Assembly: GCA_011523635.1 (NCBI GenBank)
Contig: WTGI01000046.1
Coordinates: 1-51,697, forward strand
Origin: Acidimicrobiia bacterium
GTDB lineage: Bacteria > Actinomycetota > Acidimicrobiia > Spongiisociales > Spongiisociaceae
Direction: 5' to 3'
DNA: 51,697 nucleotides
In this document: positions 25,683 to 34,261 of the stretch, one piece after another
Layout of the letters: each line of letters opens with the position of its first letter
Position numbering within the stretch: the stretch's first letter is position 1
Notes under the pieces: model-generated
Told to the model about the DNA's origin: nothing
Databases searched by the model: none
Seen by the model: only the letters and a program-made list of their open reading frames with translations
Position numbers and translations under genes: made by a program

Positions 25683-27133
25683 TGTCGCTCCGCTGGCGGA
25701 TCATGGGCTCGATCGTCCTGGTCATAGTGCTGACCATCCTCATCGGCGTCGGCATCGCGTACTACACCACCCAAGCCCGCCTCGATGTCTTCGTGGACCG
25801 GATCGGCACGGAGGAGGCGAGCCGGCTGGCCCGCAACCTGGGCCGTGAGCACGCCGCCGCCGGCGGTTGGGGGACGGTCGAGCGGCCACTGTCGGAGGCC
25901 GGATACGTCATCGACGGAACACGGCGGGGCGAGGGGTCCGGAGAAGGCGAGCACGGATCCGAGGGGTCTCTCCACCACGATCCGGTGCGGGTGGTCGTCA
26001 CGGACGCCGACGCGCGGGTGGTCATGGACAACCTGTCCGAGCTGCCACCCGGCACCGTGGCGCCCGACCTGGCGGGCCGCAGCCGGACGGTGTTCGACCC
26101 GGAGACCGGCCTACCCGTGGGCCAGGTCCACGTTGACGTGAACCATGACTTCCTGTCGACCGAGTCCCACGGGTTTCTCAGCACGGTCCTGGGCATAATC
26201 CTGGCGGGCGCGGCGCTGACCGCCGCCTTCGGCATCCTGCTGGCCGCCTGGCTGTCGAAGCGGATCACGGCGCCGGTGACGGCGCTGACCGAGGCGACCC
26301 AGGCGATCGCCCAGGGCGACACGACGAGGCTTCCCGTGACCTCGTCGGACGAGCTGGGAAGGATGAGCGCCGCCTTCAACCGGATGACCTCCGCCCTCGA
26401 GTCCCAGCGCCAACTCCGCCGCCGCCTGATAAGCGATGTCTCCCACGAGCTCAACACCCCGCTCAGCGTCATCCAGTTGGAGGCGCAGGGGCTCCGGGAC
26501 GGCCTCCAGACGCCCGAGGACGCCTCCGACCACATCATCGGGGAGGTGGACCGGCTACGCGGCCTGGTCACCGATCTGGACTGGCTCGCCGAGACCGATC
26601 ACGGGGAGCTGCGGCTGACCTTCCAGCCGTCCTCGGTCCACGAGTTGCTGGCCACGGAGGTGGATCGGTGGCGGCCCCAGTTCCAGGCCCGGGAAGTCGA
26701 AATCTCGCTCCAGGCGCCTCCCGACCTCCCGTCCGTCGGCATGGACCGGGCCCGCATGAGCCAGGCGCTCGGGAACGTCCTGAGCAACGCCGTCCGTTGC
26801 ACCGAAGCCGGCGGTAGGGTTGCGATCGAATTGAATTCAGTGAATAACGACTGTCTGGAAATTGTAGTTACCGACAGCGGGATCGGGATCCACGCCGCAG
26901 ACCTCCCCCACGTCTTTGACCGCTTCTACCGGACCGATCGTTCGCGGCGCCGCGGGATAGGAGGCACAGGTCTGGGATTGGCCATCACCAGGGCGATCGT
27001 CCTGGCCCATGGAGGCAACGTCACCCTGGCGAGCGACGGACCCGGACGGGGAACCACTGTGACCGTTCGCCTCCCAGCGAATGGCCCGGAGCCAGGCCGA
27101 CCTGAACCATCGCCGGTCTCCGGTGCCGGCTGA
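25682..27133 (+). CDS. Sensor histidine kinase (BaeS/EnvZ-like)
   Basis: A 483-residue membrane kinase. One transmembrane helix (~8-28) precedes an extracellular sensor region of about 135 residues, a second helix (~165-190) follows, then a HAMP domain (KRITAPVTALTEATQAI), a dimerisation domain with the H-box SDVSHELNTPLSV (~258-268), and an ATPase domain with N-box NVLSNAVRC, DSGIGI, FDRFYR and GGTGLGLAI. Inside the sensor region, residues ~86-100 read GEGEHGSEGSLHH, the same Glu-His-Gly wording as the lipoprotein encoded two genes upstream. That hints that both read the same ligand, perhaps a metal, or that they touch each other. The stop of the response regulator overlaps the start. Confidence 0.95.
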   Translation: MSLRWRIMGSIVLVIVLTILIGVGIAYYTTQARLDVFVDRIGTEEASRLARNLGREHAAAGGWGTVERPLSEAGYVIDGTRRGEGSGEGEHGSEGSLHHDPVRVVVTDADARVVMDNLSELPPGTVAPDLAGRSRTVFDPETGLPVGQVHVDVNHDFLSTESHGFLSTVLGIILAGAALTAAFGILLAAWLSKRITAPVTALTEATQAIAQGDTTRLPVTSSDELGRMSAAFNRMTSALESQRQLRRRLISDVSHELNTPLSVIQLEAQGLRDGLQTPEDASDHIIGEVDRLRGLVTDLDWLAETDHGELRLTFQPSSVHELLATEVDRWRPQFQAREVEISLQAPPDLPSVGMDRARMSQALGNVLSNAVRCTEAGGRVAIELNSVNNDCLEIVVTDSGIGIHAADLPHVFDRFYRTDRSRRRGIGGTGLGLAITRAIVLAHGGNVTLASDGPGRGTTVTVRLPANGPEPGRPEPSPVSGAG

Positions 27134-27142
27134 CCGGCGACC

Positions 27143-27220
27143 GACTACGAACCGCCTGCCTAACCTTCTCCTTGGGGGCAATCTGCTTCAACTCACCCTT
27201 GACCTCACCGAGATCCGTGG
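27143..27220 (-). pseudogene. Remnant of the coiled-coil repeat protein gene at 35010-35459
   Basis: On the minus strand this stretch encodes DLGEVKGELKQIAPKEKV, almost the C-terminus DLGEVRGELKRIAPREKV of the protein at 35010-35459. DNA similarity continues past the stop codon into the flank (ctacgaacc-cctgcc). The rest of the gene, including its membrane anchor and repeats, is absent, so this is a truncated duplicate and probably dead. It occupies most of the gap between the kinase and the S9 peptidase gene. Confidence 0.65.
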
Positions 27221-27275
27221 TCAACTACCGATCTCACGATCCGTTCCGGCCGGCTTTTCGGAGGCCCTTCTCTGG

Positions 27276-29192
27276 CTAGGACTCGGGGCCGAGGTACCGG
27301 TCGTGCCAGGCGAGGATGTGCTCGAAACGCTCCACCCGGTGGCGGGGCGCCCCGCTGCGGCTCAACTCGTGTCCCTCGCCGGGGAAGCGGATCATCTCGA
27401 CATCGATACCCCTGCGGAGGAGCGCGGTGAACAGCTGCTCGGCCTGGCCGATAGGGCAACGTAGGTCGTCCTCCGAGTGGATGATGAGGGTCGGGGTGGT
27501 GATCCCGCCGGCGGTGGCGAGCGGGCTGGCCTCCCACAGCGCCTGATGATCCGAGGCGGTGGCGGGGTGCAGGTACAGGCCGGCGAAGTCGCGGTTGATG
27601 TCGGACGTGCCGCCGAACGACTCCCAGTCGATCAGGGCCCGCTCGACCACCGCCGAGCGGTACCGCTGGTCGCGGGCGATGGTCCAAGCCGTGAGGAAGC
27701 CCCCGTAGGAACCCCCCATGATCCCGAGGCGGGAGGGATCGAGGCGCGCGTTACGGCGCAGGGCCTCGTCGACCACCGCCGTGATGTCCTCCACGTCCAC
27801 CCTGCCCCAGCCGTCGCCGGTCACCGCCCGGAGCCAGTCGTGGCCGCGGCCTTCCGAACCGCGCGGGTTGCAGGCCACTACCGCGTAGCCGGCCGAGGCG
27901 TAGACCTGGAACTCGTCGAAGAAGTAGAACCCGTACTCCGAGGCCGGCCCTCCGTGGATGTTGAGCAGCACGGGGAACGGGCCGTCGCCCTCGGGTACGT
28001 AGAGCCAGGCGTCCACCTCGACGCCCGGAGCGCTCTCGACCTCGAAGTTGTCCGGGGCGACCAGTCCCCCGGAGGAACGTATCTCCCGGTTGAAGTCGGT
28101 CAGGCGCCGCTCCTCCCCGGCGGGGGTCAGCTCGTAGAGTTCGCTCGGGCACGTGGGATCGGTGGCGGTGAAGGCCAGCCTCCCGGATGCCGCCCGCGAG
28201 AGGCCGGTGATGTAGCGGTCGCCGCCCAGCACCGTCCGAACCTTGCCGTCGGGGCCGAAGGCGACCACCGAAGCCCGGCCGCGGTCCGCTATCGAGGCCA
28301 GGAAACCGTCCTCCAGCCAGATCGGCTTCTCCAGGGCGCCGGAGGTGAGCATGTCGTTGATGCTCCGGTCCAGGTGCCCGGTGATGTCGGAAGGAGCTTC
28401 GTCGAGCCTCCACAGGGAGCAAACGTACGGGTAGGCCGGCGCGGGGTCGCCGATGCCGTACAGGTTGCCCGACGGGTCGTAGTCGACCGAGAAGTACCCG
28501 GACCGCCGGGCCCGCACCGTCTCCGCGCCCCCGTCCACCTCCACCTCGACCACCTCGGAACCGCTCTCGAGAGACCGCGGGTTGTCACGTCTGGTCACCA
28601 TGGCCACCCTGGTTCCGTCCGGGGACCAGGCCGGCCCCGACTCGTGCTCTTCGGAGCAGCCGACCCGGCGTGCAGCGGTCTCGCCGCCAGGATCGACCAG
28701 GTAGGCGTAGGTCCGGCGGTCGTGGAACCAGCCCCTGTTGTCCATCCGGACGTCGAACCCGGTGACCCGCCGGGGTCTCCGTGACCGTTCGTCCTCCTCG
28801 AGGCCGGCCCACTCCCCGTACCACCCGGTGCCGCGAACGAGTATCGAGCCGCCGTCGGGCGACCATGCCGGCGCGCCGGCGCCGAGCTCGAAGTCGGTGA
28901 TCACGCGTGCTTCCCCGCCGTCGGAGGGCATGACCGCCAACTGGGTCGGGTCCTTCTCCTCCTTGCCCTTCCGCACGAAGGCCAGGGTCCCGCCGTCGGG
29001 CGACCACCGCGGGGACGAGTCGCCGGACCCGTACGTGAGTTGCCGCGCCTCGCCGTCCCAGAGCCAGATGGACGACTCGTACCGGTCCTTCTCCAGGTCG
29101 ATGGTGGTCACCACGAAGGCGATCCGGTGGCCGTCCGGGTGTATCTGGGGATCGGACACCGAGCTGACGAGGGCGAGGTCGGCAGGTTGCAT
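27276..29192 (-). CDS. S9-family prolyl-oligopeptidase-like peptidase (acylaminoacyl-peptidase type)
   Basis: A 638-residue cytoplasmic serine peptidase without a signal peptide. The N-terminal ~370 residues form a beta-propeller with repeated RWSPDGG-type blades (PRWSPDG, PAWSPDG three times). The alpha/beta-hydrolase domain follows: nucleophile in GIMGGSYGGFL (~495), oxyanion region NIHGGPASEYG, Asp in IHSEDDLRCP (~572) and His in FPGEGHELSRSG (~604). Family members clip short or N-acylated peptides after the propeller filters them by size. The gene is divergent from the CapA-like gene. It probably serves general peptide turnover. Confidence 0.93.
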   Translation of the reverse strand: MQPADLALVSSVSDPQIHPDGHRIAFVVTTIDLEKDRYESSIWLWDGEARQLTYGSGDSSPRWSPDGGTLAFVRKGKEEKDPTQLAVMPSDGGEARVITDFELGAGAPAWSPDGGSILVRGTGWYGEWAGLEEDERSRRPRRVTGFDVRMDNRGWFHDRRTYAYLVDPGGETAARRVGCSEEHESGPAWSPDGTRVAMVTRRDNPRSLESGSEVVEVEVDGGAETVRARRSGYFSVDYDPSGNLYGIGDPAPAYPYVCSLWRLDEAPSDITGHLDRSINDMLTSGALEKPIWLEDGFLASIADRGRASVVAFGPDGKVRTVLGGDRYITGLSRAASGRLAFTATDPTCPSELYELTPAGEERRLTDFNREIRSSGGLVAPDNFEVESAPGVEVDAWLYVPEGDGPFPVLLNIHGGPASEYGFYFFDEFQVYASAGYAVVACNPRGSEGRGHDWLRAVTGDGWGRVDVEDITAVVDEALRRNARLDPSRLGIMGGSYGGFLTAWTIARDQRYRSAVVERALIDWESFGGTSDINRDFAGLYLHPATASDHQALWEASPLATAGGITTPTLIIHSEDDLRCPIGQAEQLFTALLRRGIDVEMIRFPGEGHELSRSGAPRHRVERFEHILAWHDRYLGPES

Positions 29193-29240
29193 GAGCGGGG
29201 AGGGTAGCTACCGCTCGGGTGTACCTCGCTCCCCCGCCGC

Positions 29241-30584
29241 ATGTACTGGGCCGGGGGCGCCGAACTACCCTCGCCGCGATGGCGGACTCCTTGCATCGTG
29301 GCTCGGCTGCGGCCTGATTGCGGGGACGGGCGCCGGGCCGGAGCGGGGCCGGCCGGGATGCTTGCCCTGGTCGTGCTGCTTGCTCTGGTTGTGCCGGCTG
29401 TGACGGTCATCGGGCCGGGTGCGGGATCGACTCCGGTGCAGGGTGAGGCTTTCCCGGTGCGCTCCGCCGCCGTCTCGCCCATGGCTGCCGGACCGGCTCC
29501 GGTGCTGTCGACCGCACCGGCCGTCCCCGAGCCCCGCTTGTTCACCATCGCCGCCACCGGGGACCTGCTCATCCACAGCCCGATCGTCCGCCGCGCCCGC
29601 ACCGCCGACGGCTGGGACTTCACGCCCATGTTCCGCCAGGTGGCGCCCATCCTGCGGGAGGCCGACCTGGCCGTGTGCCACGTGGAGACGCCGATGTCGC
29701 CCGACAACCGGAACCTGTCCACCTACCCCCTGTTCAACGTGCCCAACCAGCTGGCCGATGCCATCGCCCACGCCGGCTACGACACCTGCTCGCTGGCCTC
29801 CAACCACTCCCTCGACACCGGCATGAGAGGGGTGGCCGGCACCATCGACGCGCTCGACCGGGTGGGGGTGGCCCACACCGGCATGGCCCGCACACCCGAG
29901 CAGCGCGCCGCGCTCAACCTGCTGGAGGTGAGAGGGGCGACCGTGGCCCACCTCTCCTACACCTACGGGCTGAACACCGGGAGGCTCCGTCCCGAGAACG
30001 CCCACCTGGCCAACATCATCGACGAGGTGGCCATCCTGCGGGAGGCCGGCCGGGCGCGGGCCGCCGGAGCCGACTTCATCATCCTGTCCCTCCACTGGGG
30101 AACCGAGTTCACGCGGACGCCCGACCGCTACCAGACCGACCTCGGACCACGACTGCTGGCCACCCCCGTCATCGATCTGATCATCGGCCACCACGCCCAC
30201 GTGGTACAGCCCGTGGACCGGATCGGCGGCGAGTACCTCGCCTACGGGCTGGGCAACTTCCTCTCCTGGCAGTCCCCCCGCCGTGAGGGTGGCAAGCCCG
30301 GAACCCAGGACGGCGTGATCCTCCGGCTGACCGTCACCGAGGACCCGGCCACCGGGAGGTGGCAGGTGACCTCGATCTCGCACACCCCGACCATGGTGGA
30401 CCTGTACACCTTCGAGATCGTCAACGTTCTCGACCCCGCGGGTGAGCGCAACCCAGCCGAGCTGGCCGCATCCGCCGCGGACACCGCCGACGCTCTCTCC
30501 TCCCTCGGAACGACAGTCCGAGCACTCCCCGGCCTGACACCGAATGTGGCCGAACTGCTTAGCCGCCTGCCGGACCCCTGGTAA
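29241..30584 (+). CDS. CapA-family (poly-gamma-glutamate capsule-like) metallophosphatase-fold protein
   Basis: Up to 447 residues. A hydrophobic stretch, MLALVVLLALVVPAVTVIG, near residues 40-58 acts as signal or anchor. The start is unclear: ATG 29241, GTG 29298 and ATG 29358 are all in frame without a clear ribosome-binding site, and the GTG would give a compact basic n-region. CapA motifs are present in order: IAATGDLLIHSP (~103), VCHVETPMSP (~148), LASNHSLDTG (~185), LSLHWGTEF (~287), IIGHHAHVVQP (~312) and YGLGNFL (~333). Family members were first tied to poly-glutamate capsule; many actinobacterial copies have unknown roles in the envelope. No other capsule gene is nearby. Confidence 0.85.
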   Translation: MYWAGGAELPSPRWRTPCIVARLRPDCGDGRRAGAGPAGMLALVVLLALVVPAVTVIGPGAGSTPVQGEAFPVRSAAVSPMAAGPAPVLSTAPAVPEPRLFTIAATGDLLIHSPIVRRARTADGWDFTPMFRQVAPILREADLAVCHVETPMSPDNRNLSTYPLFNVPNQLADAIAHAGYDTCSLASNHSLDTGMRGVAGTIDALDRVGVAHTGMARTPEQRAALNLLEVRGATVAHLSYTYGLNTGRLRPENAHLANIIDEVAILREAGRARAAGADFIILSLHWGTEFTRTPDRYQTDLGPRLLATPVIDLIIGHHAHVVQPVDRIGGEYLAYGLGNFLSWQSPRREGGKPGTQDGVILRLTVTEDPATGRWQVTSISHTPTMVDLYTFEIVNVLDPAGERNPAELAASAADTADALSSLGTTVRALPGLTPNVAELLSRLPDPW

Positions 30585-30638
30585 GTAACTTCATGACCCT
30601 GATGGACGGTTCGGGGTCTTGATACGGCGATTACCTGG

Positions 30639-30669
30639 TACAATAACCGCACATTATGCGGCGGTTATT
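30639..30669 (+). promoter_or_regulatory. Promoter and inverted repeat over the fic start codon
   Basis: TACAAT (30639-30644) is a good -10 only 12 nt before the ATG at 30656, which has no Shine-Dalgarno sequence; this suggests a leaderless or nearly leaderless mRNA. AATAACCGC (30642-30650) and GCGGTTATT (30661-30669) form a 9-bp perfect inverted repeat that spans the transcription and translation start. A protein bound there would block expression. The Fic protein has its own winged-helix domain and could be the repressor (inference). No -35 at ideal spacing is seen; TTGATA lies 14 bp upstream. Confidence 0.6.
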
Positions 30670-31765
30670 TATTCATGAGCAACCGGGATGGCCCCGACTC
30701 CGTTGGCAGGCCGACAAGGTGGCGGACAGCCTGGCAGTTGTCCGCTACAGGCAGGGCCGCTTGGTGGGCCGGATGCAGTCGTTGGGGTTCGGCCTCCGGC
30801 AGGAAGCGATTCTCGAGACTTTGACGCAGGACGTTCACAAGTCCAGCGACATCGAGGGCGAACGTCTCGACCTGGAACAGGTCCGCTCGTCTGTCGGGCG
30901 TCGCCTCGGTATGGACATCGGCGGTCTTCGCCATGCGGAGGACAAGGTCGAGGGCGTGGTGGAGATGATGCTGGACGCAACCGGCAACTATGACCAGCCC
31001 CTGACGGTGGACCGGCTGTGGGGCTGGCAGGCGGCTCTGTTCCCGACCGGGCGCAGCCGGATGCGACCGATCACCGTAGGCGGCTGGCGCGACGACCGTA
31101 CCGGACCGATGCAGGTGATTTCGGGACCCATCGGCAAGGAACGGGTGCACTTCGAAGCACCCGGAGCGGCGCGGATCGACAGTGAGATAGACGCTTTCCT
31201 CGGGTGGTTCAACGAGCCTTCGGACGCTGACGCGGTGCTTGGCGCGGCATTGGCGCATCTGTGGTTCGTGACCATCCATCCCTTCGATGACGGCAACGGT
31301 CGCGTCGCCCGGGCGATCGCCGACATGGCCCTGGCCCGCTCGGAGGGCAGTTCACAGCGCTTCTACAGCATGTCATCGCAGATCCGGCTGGAACGCCGCG
31401 ACTACTACCGGACCCTCGAACGAACCCAGAGGGGAACACCCGACATCACCGAGTGGATGGCGTGGTTTCTGGCGTGCCTCGGCCGGGCCATCGACGGAGC
31501 CGACACCACGCTGGCGTCCGTACTCACTAAGGCTCGCTTCTGGCAACAGATCGAGGGCGTCCCCCTCAATGCGCGCCAGCGCAGGGTTCTCAACCGACTT
31601 CTGGAAGGGTTCGAGGACAACCTGACCACCTCGAAGTGGGCGAAGCTAGCCAGGTGTTCCCAAGACACCGCCCTGCGCGACATAACCGCCCTAGTCAACG
31701 AGGGAATCCTCATCCGAAGTTCGGCACGTGGTCGCAGCACCCACTACACCCTCCACTTCGGTTGA
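30656..31765 (+). CDS. Fic-domain protein with built-in inhibitory motif and C-terminal winged helix
   Basis: A 369-residue protein. The N-terminal region resembles DUF4172, with the (S/T)xxxE(G/N) inhibitory motif as SSDIEG at residues ~63-68. The Fic core holds the full catalytic motif HPFDDGNGR (~206-214). Fic enzymes usually transfer AMP from ATP to a hydroxyl side chain of a target protein, and the inhibitory Glu blocks ATP placement, so this is a class II (N-terminal), self-inhibited member. The last ~75 residues look like a winged helix (LARCSQDTALRDITALV) and may bind DNA. No antitoxin partner gene is adjacent, which fits self-inhibition. The target is unknown. Confidence 0.92.
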   Translation: MRRLFIHEQPGWPRLRWQADKVADSLAVVRYRQGRLVGRMQSLGFGLRQEAILETLTQDVHKSSDIEGERLDLEQVRSSVGRRLGMDIGGLRHAEDKVEGVVEMMLDATGNYDQPLTVDRLWGWQAALFPTGRSRMRPITVGGWRDDRTGPMQVISGPIGKERVHFEAPGAARIDSEIDAFLGWFNEPSDADAVLGAALAHLWFVTIHPFDDGNGRVARAIADMALARSEGSSQRFYSMSSQIRLERRDYYRTLERTQRGTPDITEWMAWFLACLGRAIDGADTTLASVLTKARFWQQIEGVPLNARQRRVLNRLLEGFEDNLTTSKWAKLARCSQDTALRDITALVNEGILIRSSARGRSTHYTLHFG

Positions 31766-31878
31766 GGCGCTCCGCCTCTCTGTAGCATCCGGCGAGGGTT
31801 GCGGTACGTCCCGAGACCCCGCTCGGGAACCGGCGGCCCCACGGGAACCGGCACGACACGGGCAGACGGAGGCGATTC

Positions 31879-32763
31879 GTGCAGCGAAGGGATCTGGAGT
31901 TGCTCCGCGGAGCGATCGACATGCACGCCCACAGCGCTCCCTCCCTGTTTCCCCGCCCCATCACGGACCACGACCTCGGCCGCCTGGCGCTCGACTACGG
32001 GATGCGCGGCTTCGTCATGAAGGACCATGACAGCGCCACATTCCACCGCGCCGCCTACCTAAAACGCTCCATGCCCGGCATCGACCCCATCGGCGCCATC
32101 GTGCTGAACCGCTCGGTCGGAGGCATCGACCCGCACGTGGTGGAGGCCGCCCTCCAGTACGGGGCCCGGGTGGTCTGGATGCCCACCAACCACTCGAAGC
32201 ATCACGATGACTACTACGGCACCCCGGACTACCCGCAACTGGGCCGCCGGCAGCCGCAACTCCCGGGTCCGGGTGTCACCGTCCTCAACGGGAACGGTGT
32301 CCTTACCGACAACGCCAGGACGGTGATCAGGCTGGTGGCCGAGGCGGGAGCGTGCCTGTGCACGGGCCATCTCAGCCTCGAGGAGACACGCCTGGTGCTC
32401 GCAGAGGCCAACCGGGCGGGGCTCGAGAGACTGCTGGTCACCCACGTGAACCTGAGCCTGACCAAGTACGACCTCGACGTCCAGCGGGAACTGGTCGCAG
32501 GCGGCGCCTACCTGGAGTTCGTCGCCGTCACCTGCGTGTCGGAGTTGTTCGGCGAGCAGACCCCGGCGGAGCTGGCTCCGATCATCGACGCCCACGCCGG
32601 GGAGCGCCTGATCCTCAGCTCGGATCTGGGCCAGGCCTCGGGACCGCCGCATCCGGAAGGGATGCGAATGCTTCTCCGCTCGCTTCTCGATGAGGGGGTG
32701 GACTACGGCGCCCTGGAGAAGATGACCAGGGAGAACCCGGCATTCCTCACCGGCCTGGATTGA
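31879..32763 (+). CDS. DUF6282-like amidohydrolase-fold protein
   Basis: A 294-residue protein from a GTG start, with GGAGG eight bases upstream. IDMHAHSAPSLFPRP (~13-27) gives the HxH pair at the end of strand 1, as in amidohydrolase/PHP TIM barrels. Further candidate ligands are MPTNHSKHH (~96-104), CTGHLS (~160) and VTHVNLSL (~188), and SSDLGQ (~246) is a late Asp. I recall DUF6282 for this layout, with no established reaction. It stands alone between the fic gene and a membrane-protein gene, so the substrate cannot be guessed from context. Confidence 0.78.
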   Translation: MQRRDLELLRGAIDMHAHSAPSLFPRPITDHDLGRLALDYGMRGFVMKDHDSATFHRAAYLKRSMPGIDPIGAIVLNRSVGGIDPHVVEAALQYGARVVWMPTNHSKHHDDYYGTPDYPQLGRRQPQLPGPGVTVLNGNGVLTDNARTVIRLVAEAGACLCTGHLSLEETRLVLAEANRAGLERLLVTHVNLSLTKYDLDVQRELVAGGAYLEFVAVTCVSELFGEQTPAELAPIIDAHAGERLILSSDLGQASGPPHPEGMRMLLRSLLDEGVDYGALEKMTRENPAFLTGLD

Positions 32764-32866
32764 TCGGAAACGCCCTCCGTCGGACTGGCCGGTGACCTCC
32801 CCGGACGGCACAACTAGTGGTCGCGTCTAAGTAGCATCGGGAGGGCCGCAGCCGGGGAGATCGGGT

Positions 32867-33550
32867 ATGGAGCGGAGCGAGGCCGAGACGGTACTGAGCG
32901 CGGTCGAGGAGCGGATGGCCTCGGATCCCGCGGCGGGGCTGAAGGGATCGGGCTTCTGGAAAGTCGTCTCCGCCGCCAAGCAGAGCCCGGACCTGGCAAT
33001 GGAATTCGCCGGGCGGATCGCCGCCATCGATCGCACCGCCTTCGAGCGGTGGGCAATGCTCACCGTCCCCCTCGGAGTGGGCACCATCGCCGCGTTGGTG
33101 GGAACCGTGGTGGGGCTGGTGCTGGTCGGCCTGGTCTACAGCACACCCGACCCGTGGAACGGTGTGGTGCTGCTGGCCGGGGCCGGCGTCATGCTCGTGA
33201 CCACCCACGGCCTGGCCCACCTGGTGGTAGGGCGGCTGGCGGGGATACGCTTCACCCACTGGTTCATCGGCACCATCGCCCAACCGCAGCCGGGCGTGAA
33301 GACCGACTACGCCACCTACCTGACCACCGCTGCCCGGAGGAGAGCCTGGATGCACGCCTCCGGCGCCTTGATGACCAAAATCCTGCCCTTCGCCCTCCTC
33401 CCCGCCGCCCTGATAGCCGGAGTCCCCAACTGGGCGACGGTCCTCCTGGTGGTGGTGGGCGTGGTGTCGATCATCACCGACATCCTCTGGTCCACAAAAG
33501 TCGGCGACTGGAAGAAGTTCCGCCGCGAGATGTCCCTCACCAAGCCCTAG
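32867..33550 (+). CDS. Membrane protein of unknown function
   Basis: A 227-residue protein: a ~65-residue soluble helical N-terminus, then about four membrane segments (~68-90, 98-118, 165-185, 190-210) and a basic C-terminal tail. GGGGAG upstream supports the ATG. THGLAHLVVGRLAG between segments 2 and 3 recalls the HExxH of M50 site-2 proteases, but the Glu is missing, so I do not call it a peptidase. It is the last gene before a repeat-rich noncoding region. Confidence 0.72.
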   Translation: MERSEAETVLSAVEERMASDPAAGLKGSGFWKVVSAAKQSPDLAMEFAGRIAAIDRTAFERWAMLTVPLGVGTIAALVGTVVGLVLVGLVYSTPDPWNGVVLLAGAGVMLVTTHGLAHLVVGRLAGIRFTHWFIGTIAQPQPGVKTDYATYLTTAARRRAWMHASGALMTKILPFALLPAALIAGVPNWATVLLVVVGVVSIITDILWSTKVGDWKKFRREMSLTKP

Positions 33551-33576
33551 CGCCGGCATCCAACCCCCACCACCCC

Positions 33577-33865
33577 GAACCTCAGGATCAGAACGTCACC
33601 GGCGGTACCGTGTTCCTCAGGATCAGGACGTCACCGGTGGTGCTGTGCGCCTCAAGTTCGTGAACCGCAGCATTCTCGAGGCTGAGAGCGTCACCGGCGG
33701 CGCCGTGAACCTCAGGATCAGAACGTCACACATGACGCCCTGCGCCCAAAGAAACAAAAAACCCCCCTCACCCGCGAAGACCCAGCGCGGCCACACACGG
33801 CTGCCATGAACCTAAGGCTCAAAACGCTACCTACCGCGTCGCGAACCTGAGGATCAGAGCGTCAC
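33577..33865. repeat. Intergenic repeat cluster, same family as 1662-1780
   Basis: gaacctcaggatcagaacgtcac (23 nt) occurs exactly at 33577-33599 and 33707-33729. Near copies lie at 33612-33634 and 33843-33865, and degenerate ones near 33675-33700 and 33810-33830, each followed by cgg.gg or a atgacgccctg-like tail. The units are about 35 nt apart or multiples of that. There is no coding potential. The family is dispersed, since the cluster after the helicase gene shares its words. Confidence 0.72.
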
Positions 33866-33889
33866 ATATGGTGCCCTGTGTGCATCAAG

Positions 33890-34206
33890 AACCGAGATCC
33901 CGGGCAAAACTCGCGAAAAACCGGTGCTCCGCGCCGGGCCCTCCCCCGCCACCACCTGTCCTTGGCTTGGAGCGTGGTCGGCCATGCCCGGCTGGATGCC
34001 GGGTGGCATGACGGTTCGCTCCACGAAGCCTTGTTTGTTCCCTCCGGGCCGGCCGGACCGATCGATGAAAGCCTTCAGGCCGGTGTAGGTGCTTGGCAAC
34101 AGGCAACGTATAGCGGGGGTGTGACACATCCAGCCCTCTGCTGGTCCCGCCGAGGCACCACCCTCGGTGGGGAGGATCGTTCCCTGGATGGGCCGGACCA
34201 TCCAGG
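33890..34206. other. Structured noncoding region
   Basis: No convincing gene. Three hairpins stand out. CCTGGATGG-GCCGGA-CCATCCAGG (34183-34206) has a perfect 9-bp stem. CCACC/GGTGG lies near 34157-34170. CATGCCCGGC...GCCGGGTGGCATG near 33983-34013 has a small bulge. It could hold a small RNA or only the ends of the flanking transcripts. I compared it with my memory of RNase P, tmRNA, SRP RNA and common riboswitches and saw no match. Confidence 0.4.
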
Positions 34207-34261
34207 ATGAGTCACGGTGTCCGGGGACGCCTCATGGACGGGAAGACGGAGCGAGCGCGGG

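Noticed and set aside
33220-33265. M50 site-2 protease motif in the membrane protein at 32867-33550
   Set aside because: The sequence is HGLAH; the catalytic Glu of HExxH is absent, and no second metal-ligand motif (NxxPxxxLDG type) is seen.
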